Assembly (NCBI GenBank): GCA_026129745.1
Contig: JAHCHL010000001.1
Coordinates: forward strand, 186,001-250,000
Direction of reading: 5' to 3'
DNA: 64,000 nucleotides
Origin: Fimbriimonadales bacterium
Lineage (GTDB): Bacteria; Armatimonadota; Fimbriimonadia; Fimbriimonadales; ATM1
Position 1 is the first letter of the stretch, and the number at the start of each line of letters is the position of its first letter. A model generated the notes under the pieces. That model ran no database searches. It was not told the origin of the DNA and saw nothing but the letters and a program-made list of their open reading frames with translations. Positions 50,887 to 59,049 of this stretch are shown here, in pieces. The translations under genes were made by a program, and so were the position numbers.

Positions 50887-51864
50887 ATGCCTCGCGTGAC
50901 TGATTCGGTCGTTATCGGTGTCGATTTAGGCGGTACGAACGTTCGCGCCGCCGCATTCGATGAGATGGGGAAACCTGCGGGCCCAAGGGTGGAATCGCCA
51001 TCCCACGCCAGAGACGGCGCGCCAAATACGATCGACGCCATCGTCGCTGCCATTGAGCAGGCAAAGACAGATCGAGACCTGGCCGCCGTCGGAATGGCGG
51101 TTCCCGGCCATATCGAAGGCGATCTCGTCCGCTGGGCACCGAATTTCGGAGCAACGATCGATGGCAAATTCAATTGTTACCGCGATGTAGACCTGGTGTC
51201 TCCGATTCGCGATGCGCTGAAGGTTCCAGTCAAGATGGGCAATGACGCGAACGTCGCCGCGCTGGGTGAGTACTGGTTTGGGTCTGGCAAAGGAGTCGCA
51301 AAGGGACTTGCGCTCATTACTATCGGGACAGGAATTGGAACGGGGATCGTGTTGACACCTGCATGCGTGTCGGGAGGATTGAAGCGCCCGACGATGCTGA
51401 TTGGAGGTAACGGCGGCGGAGTCGAATTCGGTCACGTCGTGATCGTCAAAGATGGCGACGAATGCTCGTGTGGAACACGAGGATGCGTAGAAGCATATCT
51501 TGGAACAAACGGCTTGATTCGCCGCGCGATGCCACACATACCAGAAGATGTCGTTCTCACTCCGAAACTGCTCGCAGACTTCGCCGATGAAGGACACAAA
51601 GGTGCAATTGAGTTTTGGAAAGAAACGGGAGAGTATTTGGGAGTGCTTCTCGGGAATTTGATCAATGGTTTTGCTCTTGAAGTCATCGCAATCGGAGGAC
51701 AAATCGCAAAAGCCTACAAGCACTTTCTGCCGACCGCAGTCGAAGTCGCAGGGCACAATGCGATTCCGACGCTGTGGCCGGACTGCAAAATCGTGCTTGC
51801 CGACAAAGTCGAAGACGCGGGACTATTGGGTGCATCAGTGCTTGCATGGGAAGCCGTCGAATGA
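50887..51864 (+). CDS. ROK-family sugar kinase (glucokinase type)
   Basis: I use ATG 50887 (325 aa, MPRVTDSVVIGVDLGGTNVR); ATG 50860 would overlap the queG start. The phosphate-binding IGVDLGGTNVRAAAFDE, catalytic-Asp region GNDANVAALGEYWFGSG, GTGIGTGIVL, EFGHVVIVKDGDECSCGTRG and the zinc motif CSCGTRGCVEAY are complete. It phosphorylates glucose or a related sugar; the exact sugar is unproved. The methyltransferase start overlaps its stop by 4 bp. Confidence 0.92.
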   Translation: MPRVTDSVVIGVDLGGTNVRAAAFDEMGKPAGPRVESPSHARDGAPNTIDAIVAAIEQAKTDRDLAAVGMAVPGHIEGDLVRWAPNFGATIDGKFNCYRDVDLVSPIRDALKVPVKMGNDANVAALGEYWFGSGKGVAKGLALITIGTGIGTGIVLTPACVSGGLKRPTMLIGGNGGGVEFGHVVIVKDGDECSCGTRGCVEAYLGTNGLIRRAMPHIPEDVVLTPKLLADFADEGHKGAIEFWKETGEYLGVLLGNLINGFALEVIAIGGQIAKAYKHFLPTAVEVAGHNAIPTLWPDCKIVLADKVEDAGLLGASVLAWEAVE

Positions 51865-52634
51865 ACAAACAAGAAGCGACGCAAAAGCGAATCTGGGAAC
51901 AAGTCGCAACAAATTGGGAAGCACATGCAGACGAAGTCGAAACGTGGTTTCAGCCCATTACCGACGCGATGGTCGATCTGCTCGACAAGCGAGGTGGACT
52001 GCTCGCTGACCTCGGATGCGGCGCGGGTTCGATCAAGTATCCAACCGAATGGCGCGCAATCGGACTCGACATAGCAGAAGACATGGTGCGTGCGCATGGC
52101 TGCGCGGCGATGGGAACCTTCGACCCATTGCCGTTCAAGAACGACACATTCGATGCGATCGTGTCGCGATTCGGCTTCATTTTTGCTTCGGACGTCAAAT
52201 GTGCGTTTGCACAGTCGTATCGCGCGCTAAAGCCAAATGGACAAATCATTTTCTCGACATGGGGACCGCCAGAAAGTAACCTCTGGGTCGGCCCCCCCAC
52301 AAAACTCGCGATCGAATGGCTCGGTTTGAACATGCCGCAGCCGACCGATCCGAGCGCATTTCGACTTGCAGACGCGAATGAAGTGCGAGAACTCTTGAAG
52401 GAGACTGGCTACGTCGACATCAGCGCATTCCAGGTCGAGGTGCCTCATTTCAGCCAAATGCAACCTGAAGCAGTATTCGAAAAAGTCATGGCATTGGCAG
52501 GCCCCGCTTCAACGCTCTACGCTCGGATGGAAGAGCCGATGAAGTCCGAATTCAAAGCGAAAGTCTTAGAGGGATATAGGACCGCCGACCTCACCGGCCA
52601 TGCATTCGTCTGGCAGGCCAGACGACCCAAGTAG
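51861..52634 (+). CDS. SAM-dependent methyltransferase, class I
   Basis: The 257-aa protein starts at ATG 51861 overlapping the kinase stop. SAM motif I is LLADLGCGAGSIKYPTEWRA, motif II AIGLDIAEDMVRAHG, and DPLPFKNDTFDAIVSRFGFI follows, as in UbiE/Methyltransf_11 enzymes. The substrate is not indicated; the C-terminal half (VPHFSQMQPEAVFEKVMALA) carries no specific signature. It is the gene just before the selD leader region. Confidence 0.88.
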   Translation: MNKQEATQKRIWEQVATNWEAHADEVETWFQPITDAMVDLLDKRGGLLADLGCGAGSIKYPTEWRAIGLDIAEDMVRAHGCAAMGTFDPLPFKNDTFDAIVSRFGFIFASDVKCAFAQSYRALKPNGQIIFSTWGPPESNLWVGPPTKLAIEWLGLNMPQPTDPSAFRLADANEVRELLKETGYVDISAFQVEVPHFSQMQPEAVFEKVMALAGPASTLYARMEEPMKSEFKAKVLEGYRTADLTGHAFVWQARRPK

Positions 52635-52663
52635 CACACTTTACAAACTCCGCAAAAAAACTA

Positions 52664-52692
52664 TTGACATCTGGGCCGATTTCCCCTATATT
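52664..52692 (+). promoter_or_regulatory. Near-consensus sigma70 promoter upstream of selD
   Basis: TTGACA (52664-52669) and TATATT (52687-52692) are separated by exactly 17 nt. Transcription would start near 52699, at the first of three tandem hairpins. This is one of the best-matching promoters in the window and contrasts with the leaderless-style starts of other genes. Confidence 0.8.
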
Positions 52693-52698
52693 GTTTCC

Positions 52699-52776
52699 GG
52701 CGAAAGCCTCTTCCCGGCTGTTGCCGGGAGAGGAGAGGACTACTGCGGGGGCCATTACAGGCTCCCGCTTCTCTTA
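52699..52776 (+). ncRNA. Structured RNA: selD leader or independent small RNA
   Basis: Three tandem hairpins follow the promoter. The first is GGC-GAAA-GCC (52699-52708, a GNRA tetraloop). The second is an 11-bp stem with one bulge (52707-52718 with 52723-52733, loop TGTT), which shares two bases with the first. The third is a 9-bp stem (52745-52753 with 52760-52768, loop ATTACA) followed by TTCTCTTATT, terminator-like. A purine tract 52729-52735 can also pair with 52768-52774, so two folds compete. A TATGCT box 6 nt before the selD GTG could start selD separately, making this element a stand-alone RNA. I do not recognise it as a known riboswitch or tRNA-Sec. Confidence 0.45.
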
Positions 52777-52796
52777 TTGCCCGGTATGCTCTCAGC

Positions 52797-53849
52797 GTGA
52801 TTCGCCTCACACAACTCGTCGATTGCGCTGGTTGAGCGAGCAAACTCGGGCCTTCGCAGTTGGCGGAGGTTCTGGCGGCTCTGCCCCGCAGCTCACATCC
52901 TAACCTGCTCGTCGGATTCGATACCCACGACGACGCGGGAGTCTTTCGCGTGTCTGAACACCAAGCGCTCGTTCAAACGATGGACTTCTTCACCCCCATC
53001 GTCGACGACCCTTACTCCTATGGCCAAATCGCGGCCGCGAATGCACTAAGCGACGTCTATGCGATGGGAGGCCGCCCAATCACCGCAATGAACATCTGCT
53101 GTTTCGATCCGCAGATGGCCCCGGCACAAGTCTGGGCAGACATCCTGCGCGGAATGGCAGACAAAGTCGCTGAATCAGGTGCAGCGCTCGTCGGCGGACA
53201 CAGTGTCGAGGACCCGATGCCAAAGTTCGGACTCTCGGTAACCGGACTCATCGACCCCACCCATATGCTCGACAACGCAGGCGCAGAGCCGGGCGACCTT
53301 ATCTTCCTCTCCAAACCACTCGGCACAGGGATCATAACAAGCGCGGCCAAGTGGGACGACGAGTTTGCTTTCGATTCGCTGGTCGAAGATCCAGTCGCCC
53401 TGCCACAAGGCGCGACCGTGATTCAGGACTCGCCGATCGGCGTTGCCATCGCATGGATGTCGCACCTCAATCGCGAAGCGTCGGAGAGAGCCCTCGCTGC
53501 AGGAGCGAGGTGCGCGACCGACATCACCGGTTTCGGCCTCGCAGGTCACCTATTCAACGTAGCTCGATCGAGCGAAGTTGGAATCGAGATCGATTCTGCG
53601 GCGTTGCCTCTCTTGCCTCGAATTCAAGAGCTGGTCGAACGCAAAAACCTGACTGGAGGTTCAAAGAAAACTCGCGCACATCTTGGCAATAAGATGACGT
53701 TCGCGGACTCCGTACCCGATTGGCTGAAAGAAGTTGTCGTCGATCCCCAAACCAGCGGTGGTCTTGCGATTTTCAGCAAAACGCCGATTGAAGAATTTGC
53801 ATGCATCGGAAGAACGTTCTCGGGAACAGCACAAATCGCTGTCCGATAG
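52797..53849 (+). CDS. selD: Selenophosphate synthase, itself a selenoprotein (TGA = Sec)
   Basis: The gene reads from GTG 52797 through an in-frame TGA (52833-52835) to the stop at 53849. The start is VIRLTQLVDCAG-Sec-ASKL, matching the conserved SelD active-site segment where other enzymes have Cys or Sec followed by x-x-Lys. After it come GFDTHDDAGVF, LVQTMDFFTPIVDDPYSYGQ, ALSDVYAMGGRPITAMN and LVGGHSVEDPMPKFGLSVTG, all typical. It makes selenophosphate from selenide and ATP for SelA. Without the TGA readthrough only a truncated protein from TTG 52860 would be called, lacking the active site. Confidence 0.93.
52833..52868 (+). other. Sec codon and SECIS-like hairpin in selD
   Basis: After the TGA, bases 52845-52868 can fold into CTC/GAG and GCC/GGC stems around a 9-nt loop (TTCGCAGTT, 52853-52861) with a small internal loop. 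The loop lies 17-25 nt past the TGA, the distance expected for a bacterial SECIS that binds SelB. Pairing is by eye. Confidence 0.7.
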
Positions 53850-53852
53850 CGC

Positions 53853-54992
53853 TCACCAAATCGGTATCGGCGTTCCCACAACGTGCAATATTGCCATCGC
53901 GGTTGCACTCGTCGCCATAGCGCCAGCCATCACATAGGGTAGGCCGCTCTTAGACAATCGCCGCCAAAAGTTTGGCGAAAGCCGCGCGCTCTTTCGATAG
54001 TTCTCAATCATCTCGTTTGCTGCAGAGATAGCCCCTTCAACCTGCTTTCGATTCGGAGGTTTTGTTGTTACCAAGTACTGCACAACCCCCCCGACCGAAC
54101 GCCATGTGAGCACGGTAAACGCCAATGCAAATAGCGGGCCAATCTGCCCCATAAATCTCCAACCAAAATCGAGCAGAATCAAAAACATCATCGCACCAAC
54201 GGCAATGTTGGTGCCGCACCGGGGATGAACTCGCGGCATTCGCGAAACGACTTCAAAAACCAACGGTTCTCTTCGTTCGATTGCATGCACGACCATGTGC
54301 TCTGCGGCGTGCGTCCCGGAAATCGGCGACAATCGAATCATCAACAAGAAGATGAAAACTGGTCCGAGTTGAAAAATCGCGCCCGGCCATCCAACAGCAT
54401 TGAATGCGTTTTCCATAAGTGGTGTGCCGGAAGCCCGCTCTGCAACTAACAAACCACCATACGTGACAGCGATACCGATGAAGTAGGTGATGAACAGCAA
54501 TGCTCCAGTGATTGCAAGCGCGATTGGTTTCGCCCCCCCGCTCACCTCGCCATTCGTTAGATACACGCCTGCCGGAGTAGCCATGCCACCGACCAGCCCC
54601 GGCATTGCCGGTACCGGAGCGCGTCCGAACAGAGACATCGCGTGCACGACGCCCACATACCTTCCATCGACATCTGCGACAATCAATGTTTGCGCCCGAG
54701 CCTCCCGCAATACTGCTACTGCTTGAGTCAACGTCGCATTCGGTAACACGGTTAGCGGCTCGCGCATGATCGAATCCACTGGATCCAAAGGGGATGCGCC
54801 TCCCAAAAGCGCCGCCGTCAAGTCAGCCGACGCGACGGCACCGACCAAGTATCCGCCTGCAACGACTGGGACCGATTCCACGCCAGTTTCGCGGACGATC
54901 TCGACTGCCGATTGCAGCGTGGATTCACGAAATACTGGCCGAACGGGAGAAATGGCCGAGAGAACGGTCGCTTGGGACCCCAATGAAGACAT
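53853..54992 (-). CDS. CBS-domain and DUF1385 membrane protein
   Basis: The 379-aa protein has two N-terminal CBS domains (residues 10-65 and 70-125: ESVPVVAGGYLVGAVASADL and AQTLIVADVDGRYVGVVHAM). Next are the DUF1385 membrane domain with GTHAAEHMVVHAIERREPLV, RMPRVHPRCGTNIAVGAMMF and about five hydrophobic helices. CBS pairs bind adenosyl ligands and gate attached domains, so the membrane part may be nucleotide-regulated. The function of DUF1385 is unknown. It converges on selD with a 3-bp gap. Confidence 0.88.
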   Translation of the reverse strand: MSSLGSQATVLSAISPVRPVFRESTLQSAVEIVRETGVESVPVVAGGYLVGAVASADLTAALLGGASPLDPVDSIMREPLTVLPNATLTQAVAVLREARAQTLIVADVDGRYVGVVHAMSLFGRAPVPAMPGLVGGMATPAGVYLTNGEVSGGAKPIALAITGALLFITYFIGIAVTYGGLLVAERASGTPLMENAFNAVGWPGAIFQLGPVFIFLLMIRLSPISGTHAAEHMVVHAIERREPLVFEVVSRMPRVHPRCGTNIAVGAMMFLILLDFGWRFMGQIGPLFALAFTVLTWRSVGGVVQYLVTTKPPNRKQVEGAISAANEMIENYRKSARLSPNFWRRLSKSGLPYVMAGAMATSATAMAILHVVGTPIPIW

Positions 54993-55099
54993 TTGTTATT
55001 CGATGGTACTCCACAAATCGAACTCGCATCGCACCATGTTGAATGCGAAGAACAGTTACAGTCAAAACAAGACGACTCGAGAGCTTGCCTTTGCGCCGA

Positions 55100-55987
55100 T
55101 TATCGGCCAACCGATGACGCCGGTCCGCTGATTCCACCAGTAACGAAGTTCGTCAACTTAGTGACGTCCGTGCCATCCGACCGACTGCTGAATAGGTTCG
55201 GCAGGATGTCTCGAGTGCTGATGAATGCCATCCGCTGCCCATTCGGGCTTGCAGCAGGAGAGTTATTTGAGTGCGCACCAGTCGTCAATTGTGTTCTGGC
55301 CGCACCCGGAACTGGGTCCATGATCGTCACGTGCAAACTGCCAGACTCGCCTGAACTGAAAAGAATCCTTCCACCTGGTGTCCAAGAGGGCTGCTCATTT
55401 TGCCAACTGCTAAACGTTAGTCTCTCTCGCCCCGTTCCATCAGGATTCATCAAGTAGAGTTCCGAAAAGCCATGCTCGTCATTGGACCACACAATCTTTT
55501 GTCCATTCGGGCTCCACGCAGGAGAGTAGTTCCCGTTCGCGTCCTCAGTCAGGCTAACGAAACCGGTGCCATCAGAATTGATTACGACAATGTCGCGATA
55601 GAACGACGACCCGTCAGCTACTGTGCTAAAGACAAACGCAATCTTTTGGCCATTGGGACTGAATGCTGGTTCGGCGGCCTCGCCGTTTAGAAACGTGATC
55701 CGCTGTTGATTCGATCCGTCTAAATCCATCATCCAAATCTCGCGCGCCCCGGATCGGTCGGAAACGAATGCGATCTTGTTCACGACAAAGTTGACGGTGG
55801 GGTCCGAATCGTATCCGGAATGGCTCGAGAGATTGTGCATCCCACCTCCACCGAACTGAATACGATAGATCTCCCAATTCCCTTCTGCCAGTGCCCCAAA
55901 GTAGACGTAGCTGAAACCGCCGCTCCCACCACAGGACATCAGAATCGGGCAAGTTAGTGCCACCATAAGCAGGATTCCTTTTCGCAT
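55100..55987 (-). CDS. TolB-like PD40-repeat lipoprotein A
   Basis: I start at ATG 55987 (295 aa), giving a lipoprotein signal with lipobox LMSCG. The body is a beta-propeller of PD40/WD40-like repeats: EPAFSPNGQKIAFVF, SPAWSPNGQKIVWSN, QPSWTPGGRILFSS and SPAASPNGQRMAFIST. Such propellers act as periplasmic or surface scaffolds, like TolB. A related protein lies at 57.5 kb with a regulator between them. No Tol-Pal partner is seen. Confidence 0.85.
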   Translation of the reverse strand: MRKGILLMVALTCPILMSCGGSGGFSYVYFGALAEGNWEIYRIQFGGGGMHNLSSHSGYDSDPTVNFVVNKIAFVSDRSGAREIWMMDLDGSNQQRITFLNGEAAEPAFSPNGQKIAFVFSTVADGSSFYRDIVVINSDGTGFVSLTEDANGNYSPAWSPNGQKIVWSNDEHGFSELYLMNPDGTGRERLTFSSWQNEQPSWTPGGRILFSSGESGSLHVTIMDPVPGAARTQLTTGAHSNNSPAASPNGQRMAFISTRDILPNLFSSRSDGTDVTKLTNFVTGGISGPASSVGR

Positions 55988-56082
55988 GACCGCATACTTC
56001 GACTCATGTAAGCAGGATCCCTTCAAAATCTTAAAGCCTCAGTAGAGAAGAATCCGCCTACCTCTTTCTTTCAAGTGAGTGG

Positions 56083-57390
56083 TCAGGCCACTCCCGCAAG
56101 CCGCCTAATCTTTGCACCCATCGCCAGCAAGCGTGGAGTGTTTCTGAAGCCGCTGTTTGCGCGAAAAGCCTGCGCCTTGCGCCAAGCAGCAAGTGCAAAG
56201 CTTGGCTGATTCTGGGCAGCTAATGCAAGAGCTTCTGCCTCTAAACAGTATGTCGCCAGGAGGCTGCGCCCCTGATGTTCAAGCTCGGTCCGAAGGGCAT
56301 TGATCATCGTGCAGGCACGGTCAGGCTCGGTCAAAACAGCAAGTCGACACTCCGCGAGACGAAGCAATGAATAATGCTCTACATCAACTTCCGGAATCAC
56401 GATCTTCATTGCCTCGCTTGCGGCGTAATAATAGAATTCAAGGTCGTAAGATTCTGCAGACAGCACGGATGCATTAGCCCAAAAATGTAGGCGATCAGCG
56501 CGAGACTCTCCGCGAATCGATCCGAGTCTTGACTTGTATAGACGGAGTGCAGTTTCGCCATGTCCGGTGTTCCAAGCAAAGGCCGCAACTGCATTGTTCA
56601 CAATTAGCTTCTGACCAAACTTTGAGGACTCCAATTCTGCAAGCAGAACTCGTGCCGTTCCCAAGTCACCGCATTCGAGTGCGAAAAAGAGACGTAGTGA
56701 CTTTATGCGCGACAATTGGCTGTATCGTTTGGCATGGTGAGCGATACGAGAGCCACGGGCAATCCATTCTTCTGCTTCGCGCTTTCTGCCCATCATGAAG
56801 AGTACCCATGAGATCATCTCACAATGCTCAAAGGCATACGCGTCCTTTCGAGACTTAGGATTAGTCAGATAAAGGAGGGAAAGGCTCTGATGGGGCAATA
56901 GCCCCTTTGTCATTGACGGCGCACCAGCGAGAAGCCCTCTGGCACTGTCTTTGTCGATTGCTGCAACATCTCGGACTATTTGCGCAAATGCGCTCAATGG
57001 TTCGTGAATGTTCGCAGCTACGGATTGATTGCGAAATCTGTCGAAGGTTGGGTGCGAGTAGCCTGCGGCGATCAAACTTCCTTCCCGAACGCAGATTGTC
57101 ACTTGTGCAGCAAATTGGATTGACTCGCGTCGGGCATCGACGATGTCTTCACCAAGCCATTGTCGCAATCTGCGAACTGATTGCCGCAACGCAGTCAGAG
57201 CAACCTCGCGATCCGCGGAAGGGTATATGGCTGCTGCAAGCGTCGCTCTGCTTCTCGCTTCCTGACCTGCCTCCGCCAGACAAACAGCAAGGGCAGCAAC
57301 GCTCGCATTCGGTGCACGGCCAAGAGATCGGCCATTGGCTTCGGCCCACAGGAATTCACCAAGGTTAAGTGCTAAAGCAAGTTGCTCCAT
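56083..57390 (-). CDS. SARP/BTAD-like winged-helix protein with TPR-like region
   Basis: The 435-aa cytoplasmic protein begins with a segment like the winged-helix of SARP-type regulators (VAALAVCLAEAGQEARSRAT, LAAAIYPSADREVALTALRQ, SVRRLRQWLGEDIVDARRES). Its C-terminal half is helical and TPR-like (LYLTNPKSRKDAYAFEHCEM, LLAELESSKFGQKLIVNNAV, CTMINALRTELEHQGRSLLA). It probably regulates transcription of nearby genes. It lies between two TolB-like lipoprotein genes, divergent from the one at 57.5 kb, so both may be its targets. Confidence 0.8.
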   Translation of the reverse strand: MEQLALALNLGEFLWAEANGRSLGRAPNASVAALAVCLAEAGQEARSRATLAAAIYPSADREVALTALRQSVRRLRQWLGEDIVDARRESIQFAAQVTICVREGSLIAAGYSHPTFDRFRNQSVAANIHEPLSAFAQIVRDVAAIDKDSARGLLAGAPSMTKGLLPHQSLSLLYLTNPKSRKDAYAFEHCEMISWVLFMMGRKREAEEWIARGSRIAHHAKRYSQLSRIKSLRLFFALECGDLGTARVLLAELESSKFGQKLIVNNAVAAFAWNTGHGETALRLYKSRLGSIRGESRADRLHFWANASVLSAESYDLEFYYYAASEAMKIVIPEVDVEHYSLLRLAECRLAVLTEPDRACTMINALRTELEHQGRSLLATYCLEAEALALAAQNQPSFALAAWRKAQAFRANSGFRNTPRLLAMGAKIRRLAGVA

Positions 57391-57522
57391 TGCGCTGCCT
57401 ACGTCACGGTATGGTCACGAAAACCCTACTATACTTCAGCTAACAAGTTGGCTCAAGCGCAGGCTGCTGGCATATTGACGAACGGACAGCGGCATGAAAG
57501 AGCCTTGAAAGGAGAATCGAAG

Positions 57523-58419
57523 TTGAATACACGAAATAGCTTACGAAGGATGTGCATGGGTTCCTGCGCTGTTCTAACGGTTGTGTCGACCGGCTGCTTT
57601 CAGTGGGACTGCACGAACAACCTTCCAACCCAGCTCTTGACGTTTAGCACATGGCGACACGGCGACCTTGAAGTCTATCGAATGAGGGCTGACGGCTCCA
57701 ATGAGCAAAGGCTTTCGAACAATTCGGCTTGGGACTACCAATCTGTCTTTAGCCCAGATGGGACAAAAATTGCGTTCGTTTCGACACGAGATGGCAACGA
57801 AGAAATCTACGTAATGAACGCGGATGGCAGCAATCAAGTGAACATTACTAACAGTAACGCCAATGAAGCGCATCCAAGATGGAGTCCAGATGGCACTAAG
57901 ATCGTTTTCGATACCGATCGTGATGGCAACGATGAGATTTACATGATGAACGCGGACGGTTCTTCACCAATAAGATTGACAGACGATCCATCAGATGACA
58001 TTATGCCGACGTTTAGTCCAAATGGAAACTTGATCGCATTCGCAAGCAATCGAGATGGGAATCGAGAGATTTACATCATGAATGTTGATGGAACCGGCCA
58101 AACGCGCCTGACTGATGCAACAGGAACAGATAAAGAGCCTGTATTCACTCGAGACGGGACACAAATCGTTTTTGTTTCGAGTCGTGATGGCAACGAAGAA
58201 ATTTACATCATGGGAATCGACGGAAGCAATCAAACCAACCTTTCCAACCACCCTTCAAGCGACCGAGAACCCTACACAAACCCACGGGGAGGCACCATTG
58301 CTTTTAACACGAACAGGCATGGCAACTTTCAGTTGTACTCGATGTCGCTAAATGGTGCGAACCTCAACCGACTTTCCAACAACAATTCCGACGAAGGTCT
58401 GCCAGCATACAGTCCTTAG
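57523..58419 (+). CDS. TolB-like PD40-repeat lipoprotein B
   Basis: I start at TTG 57523, which has a good AAAGGAG site, although the frame opens at 57382. The signal ends in lipobox VSTGC (Cys about residue 25). The propeller has repeats with a strong Asp-Gly-Asn pattern: RDGNEEIYVMNADGSNQVNI, RDGNDEIYMMNADGSSPIRL, RDGNREIYIMNVDGTGQTRL and RDGNEEIYIMGIDGSNQTNL. Each has a following PD40 SPDGTKIVF-type strand. The acidic repeats may bind calcium. It is a close relative of the lipoprotein at 55.1 kb in design. Confidence 0.87.
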   Translation: MNTRNSLRRMCMGSCAVLTVVSTGCFQWDCTNNLPTQLLTFSTWRHGDLEVYRMRADGSNEQRLSNNSAWDYQSVFSPDGTKIAFVSTRDGNEEIYVMNADGSNQVNITNSNANEAHPRWSPDGTKIVFDTDRDGNDEIYMMNADGSSPIRLTDDPSDDIMPTFSPNGNLIAFASNRDGNREIYIMNVDGTGQTRLTDATGTDKEPVFTRDGTQIVFVSSRDGNEEIYIMGIDGSNQTNLSNHPSSDREPYTNPRGGTIAFNTNRHGNFQLYSMSLNGANLNRLSNNNSDEGLPAYSP

Positions 58420-58636
58420 TGTCACGTCTGGAATCGAAACAAGATCAGTTCTCTTGCCAATCAATGAAACATCGCCTTGGGCTGCCAAGCAAGCCTCGCG
58501 GCTGCCCGCTATGATAGACGGGACTGTGGCGGTCTGCACTCCTTCGTCAAGGAAGCACTAGCCACCAAGGGATTTGCATCGCGACCACCGAGTTCTGTCC
58601 TCTCTCACGCTGCTTTGCATTCCGGCCAGAGTTCCG

Positions 58637-58642
58637 CATAAT
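58637..58642 (+). promoter_or_regulatory. -10-like box 8 nt before the 132-aa membrane protein gene
   Basis: CATAAT lies 8 nt before GTG 58651 with no ribosome binding site between, consistent with leaderless initiation on GTG. Confidence 0.4.
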
Positions 58643-58650
58643 CGTGTTTT

Positions 58651-59049
58651 GTGAAACAGCCCGATTCCATTGCTACTTCGCACCCTTCGGTGATGCATCC
58701 TTCGAACCTCGTCGGCGAGGACAAGAGGCACGCGATCATTCGTCACAACGAAAAGATTCTCGACTGGCTCGCGAGTCACGTGCTGGCCTCCATCTTGATG
58801 TTTGATGCAGCGCTCATCTTGCCCCTGTTGGTTATCCCAATGAACGACAGCATCAAGATCACGCTCGGCGTCATTTCTGGATCGTGGATTCAATGGTGGG
58901 CGCTCCCTGCCTTGCAGCGATCACAGGTCAAGGCGGAACAAGAGCGAGAGAGGAAGGCCGAGGCGGACCACCGTGCGCTGACGCACATCGCCCATACGGT
59001 GGACGCCATTTTGTCAAAGCTGGAGACAAAAGATGCGCGCAACGCTTAG
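58651..59049 (+). CDS. Small DUF1003-like membrane protein
   Basis: The 132-aa protein starts at GTG 58651. It has two membrane helices (about residues 45-68 and 72-92) and then a charged helix RSQVKAEQERERKAEADHRA ending LTHIAHTVDAILSKLE. The order NEKILDWLASHVLA, two spans and a DHRALTHI tail resembles DUF1003 proteins. No function is known for these. It is isolated: 231 bp from the previous gene and 460 bp from the next. Confidence 0.75.
   Translation: MKQPDSIATSHPSVMHPSNLVGEDKRHAIIRHNEKILDWLASHVLASILMFDAALILPLLVIPMNDSIKITLGVISGSWIQWWALPALQRSQVKAEQERERKAEADHRALTHIAHTVDAILSKLETKDARNA

Noticed and set aside
52699-52796. tRNA-Sec (selC) upstream of selD
   Set aside because: The hairpins do not form a cloverleaf: there is no 8-bp acceptor, no UCA anticodon in a 7-nt loop and no CCA end. 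The loops are GAAA, TGTT and ATTACA.
52860-53849. SelD starting at TTG 52860 as a shortened enzyme
   Set aside because: The sequence upstream in the same frame encodes the conserved SelD N-terminus with a TGA at the known Cys/Sec position, so the gene begins at GTG 52797.
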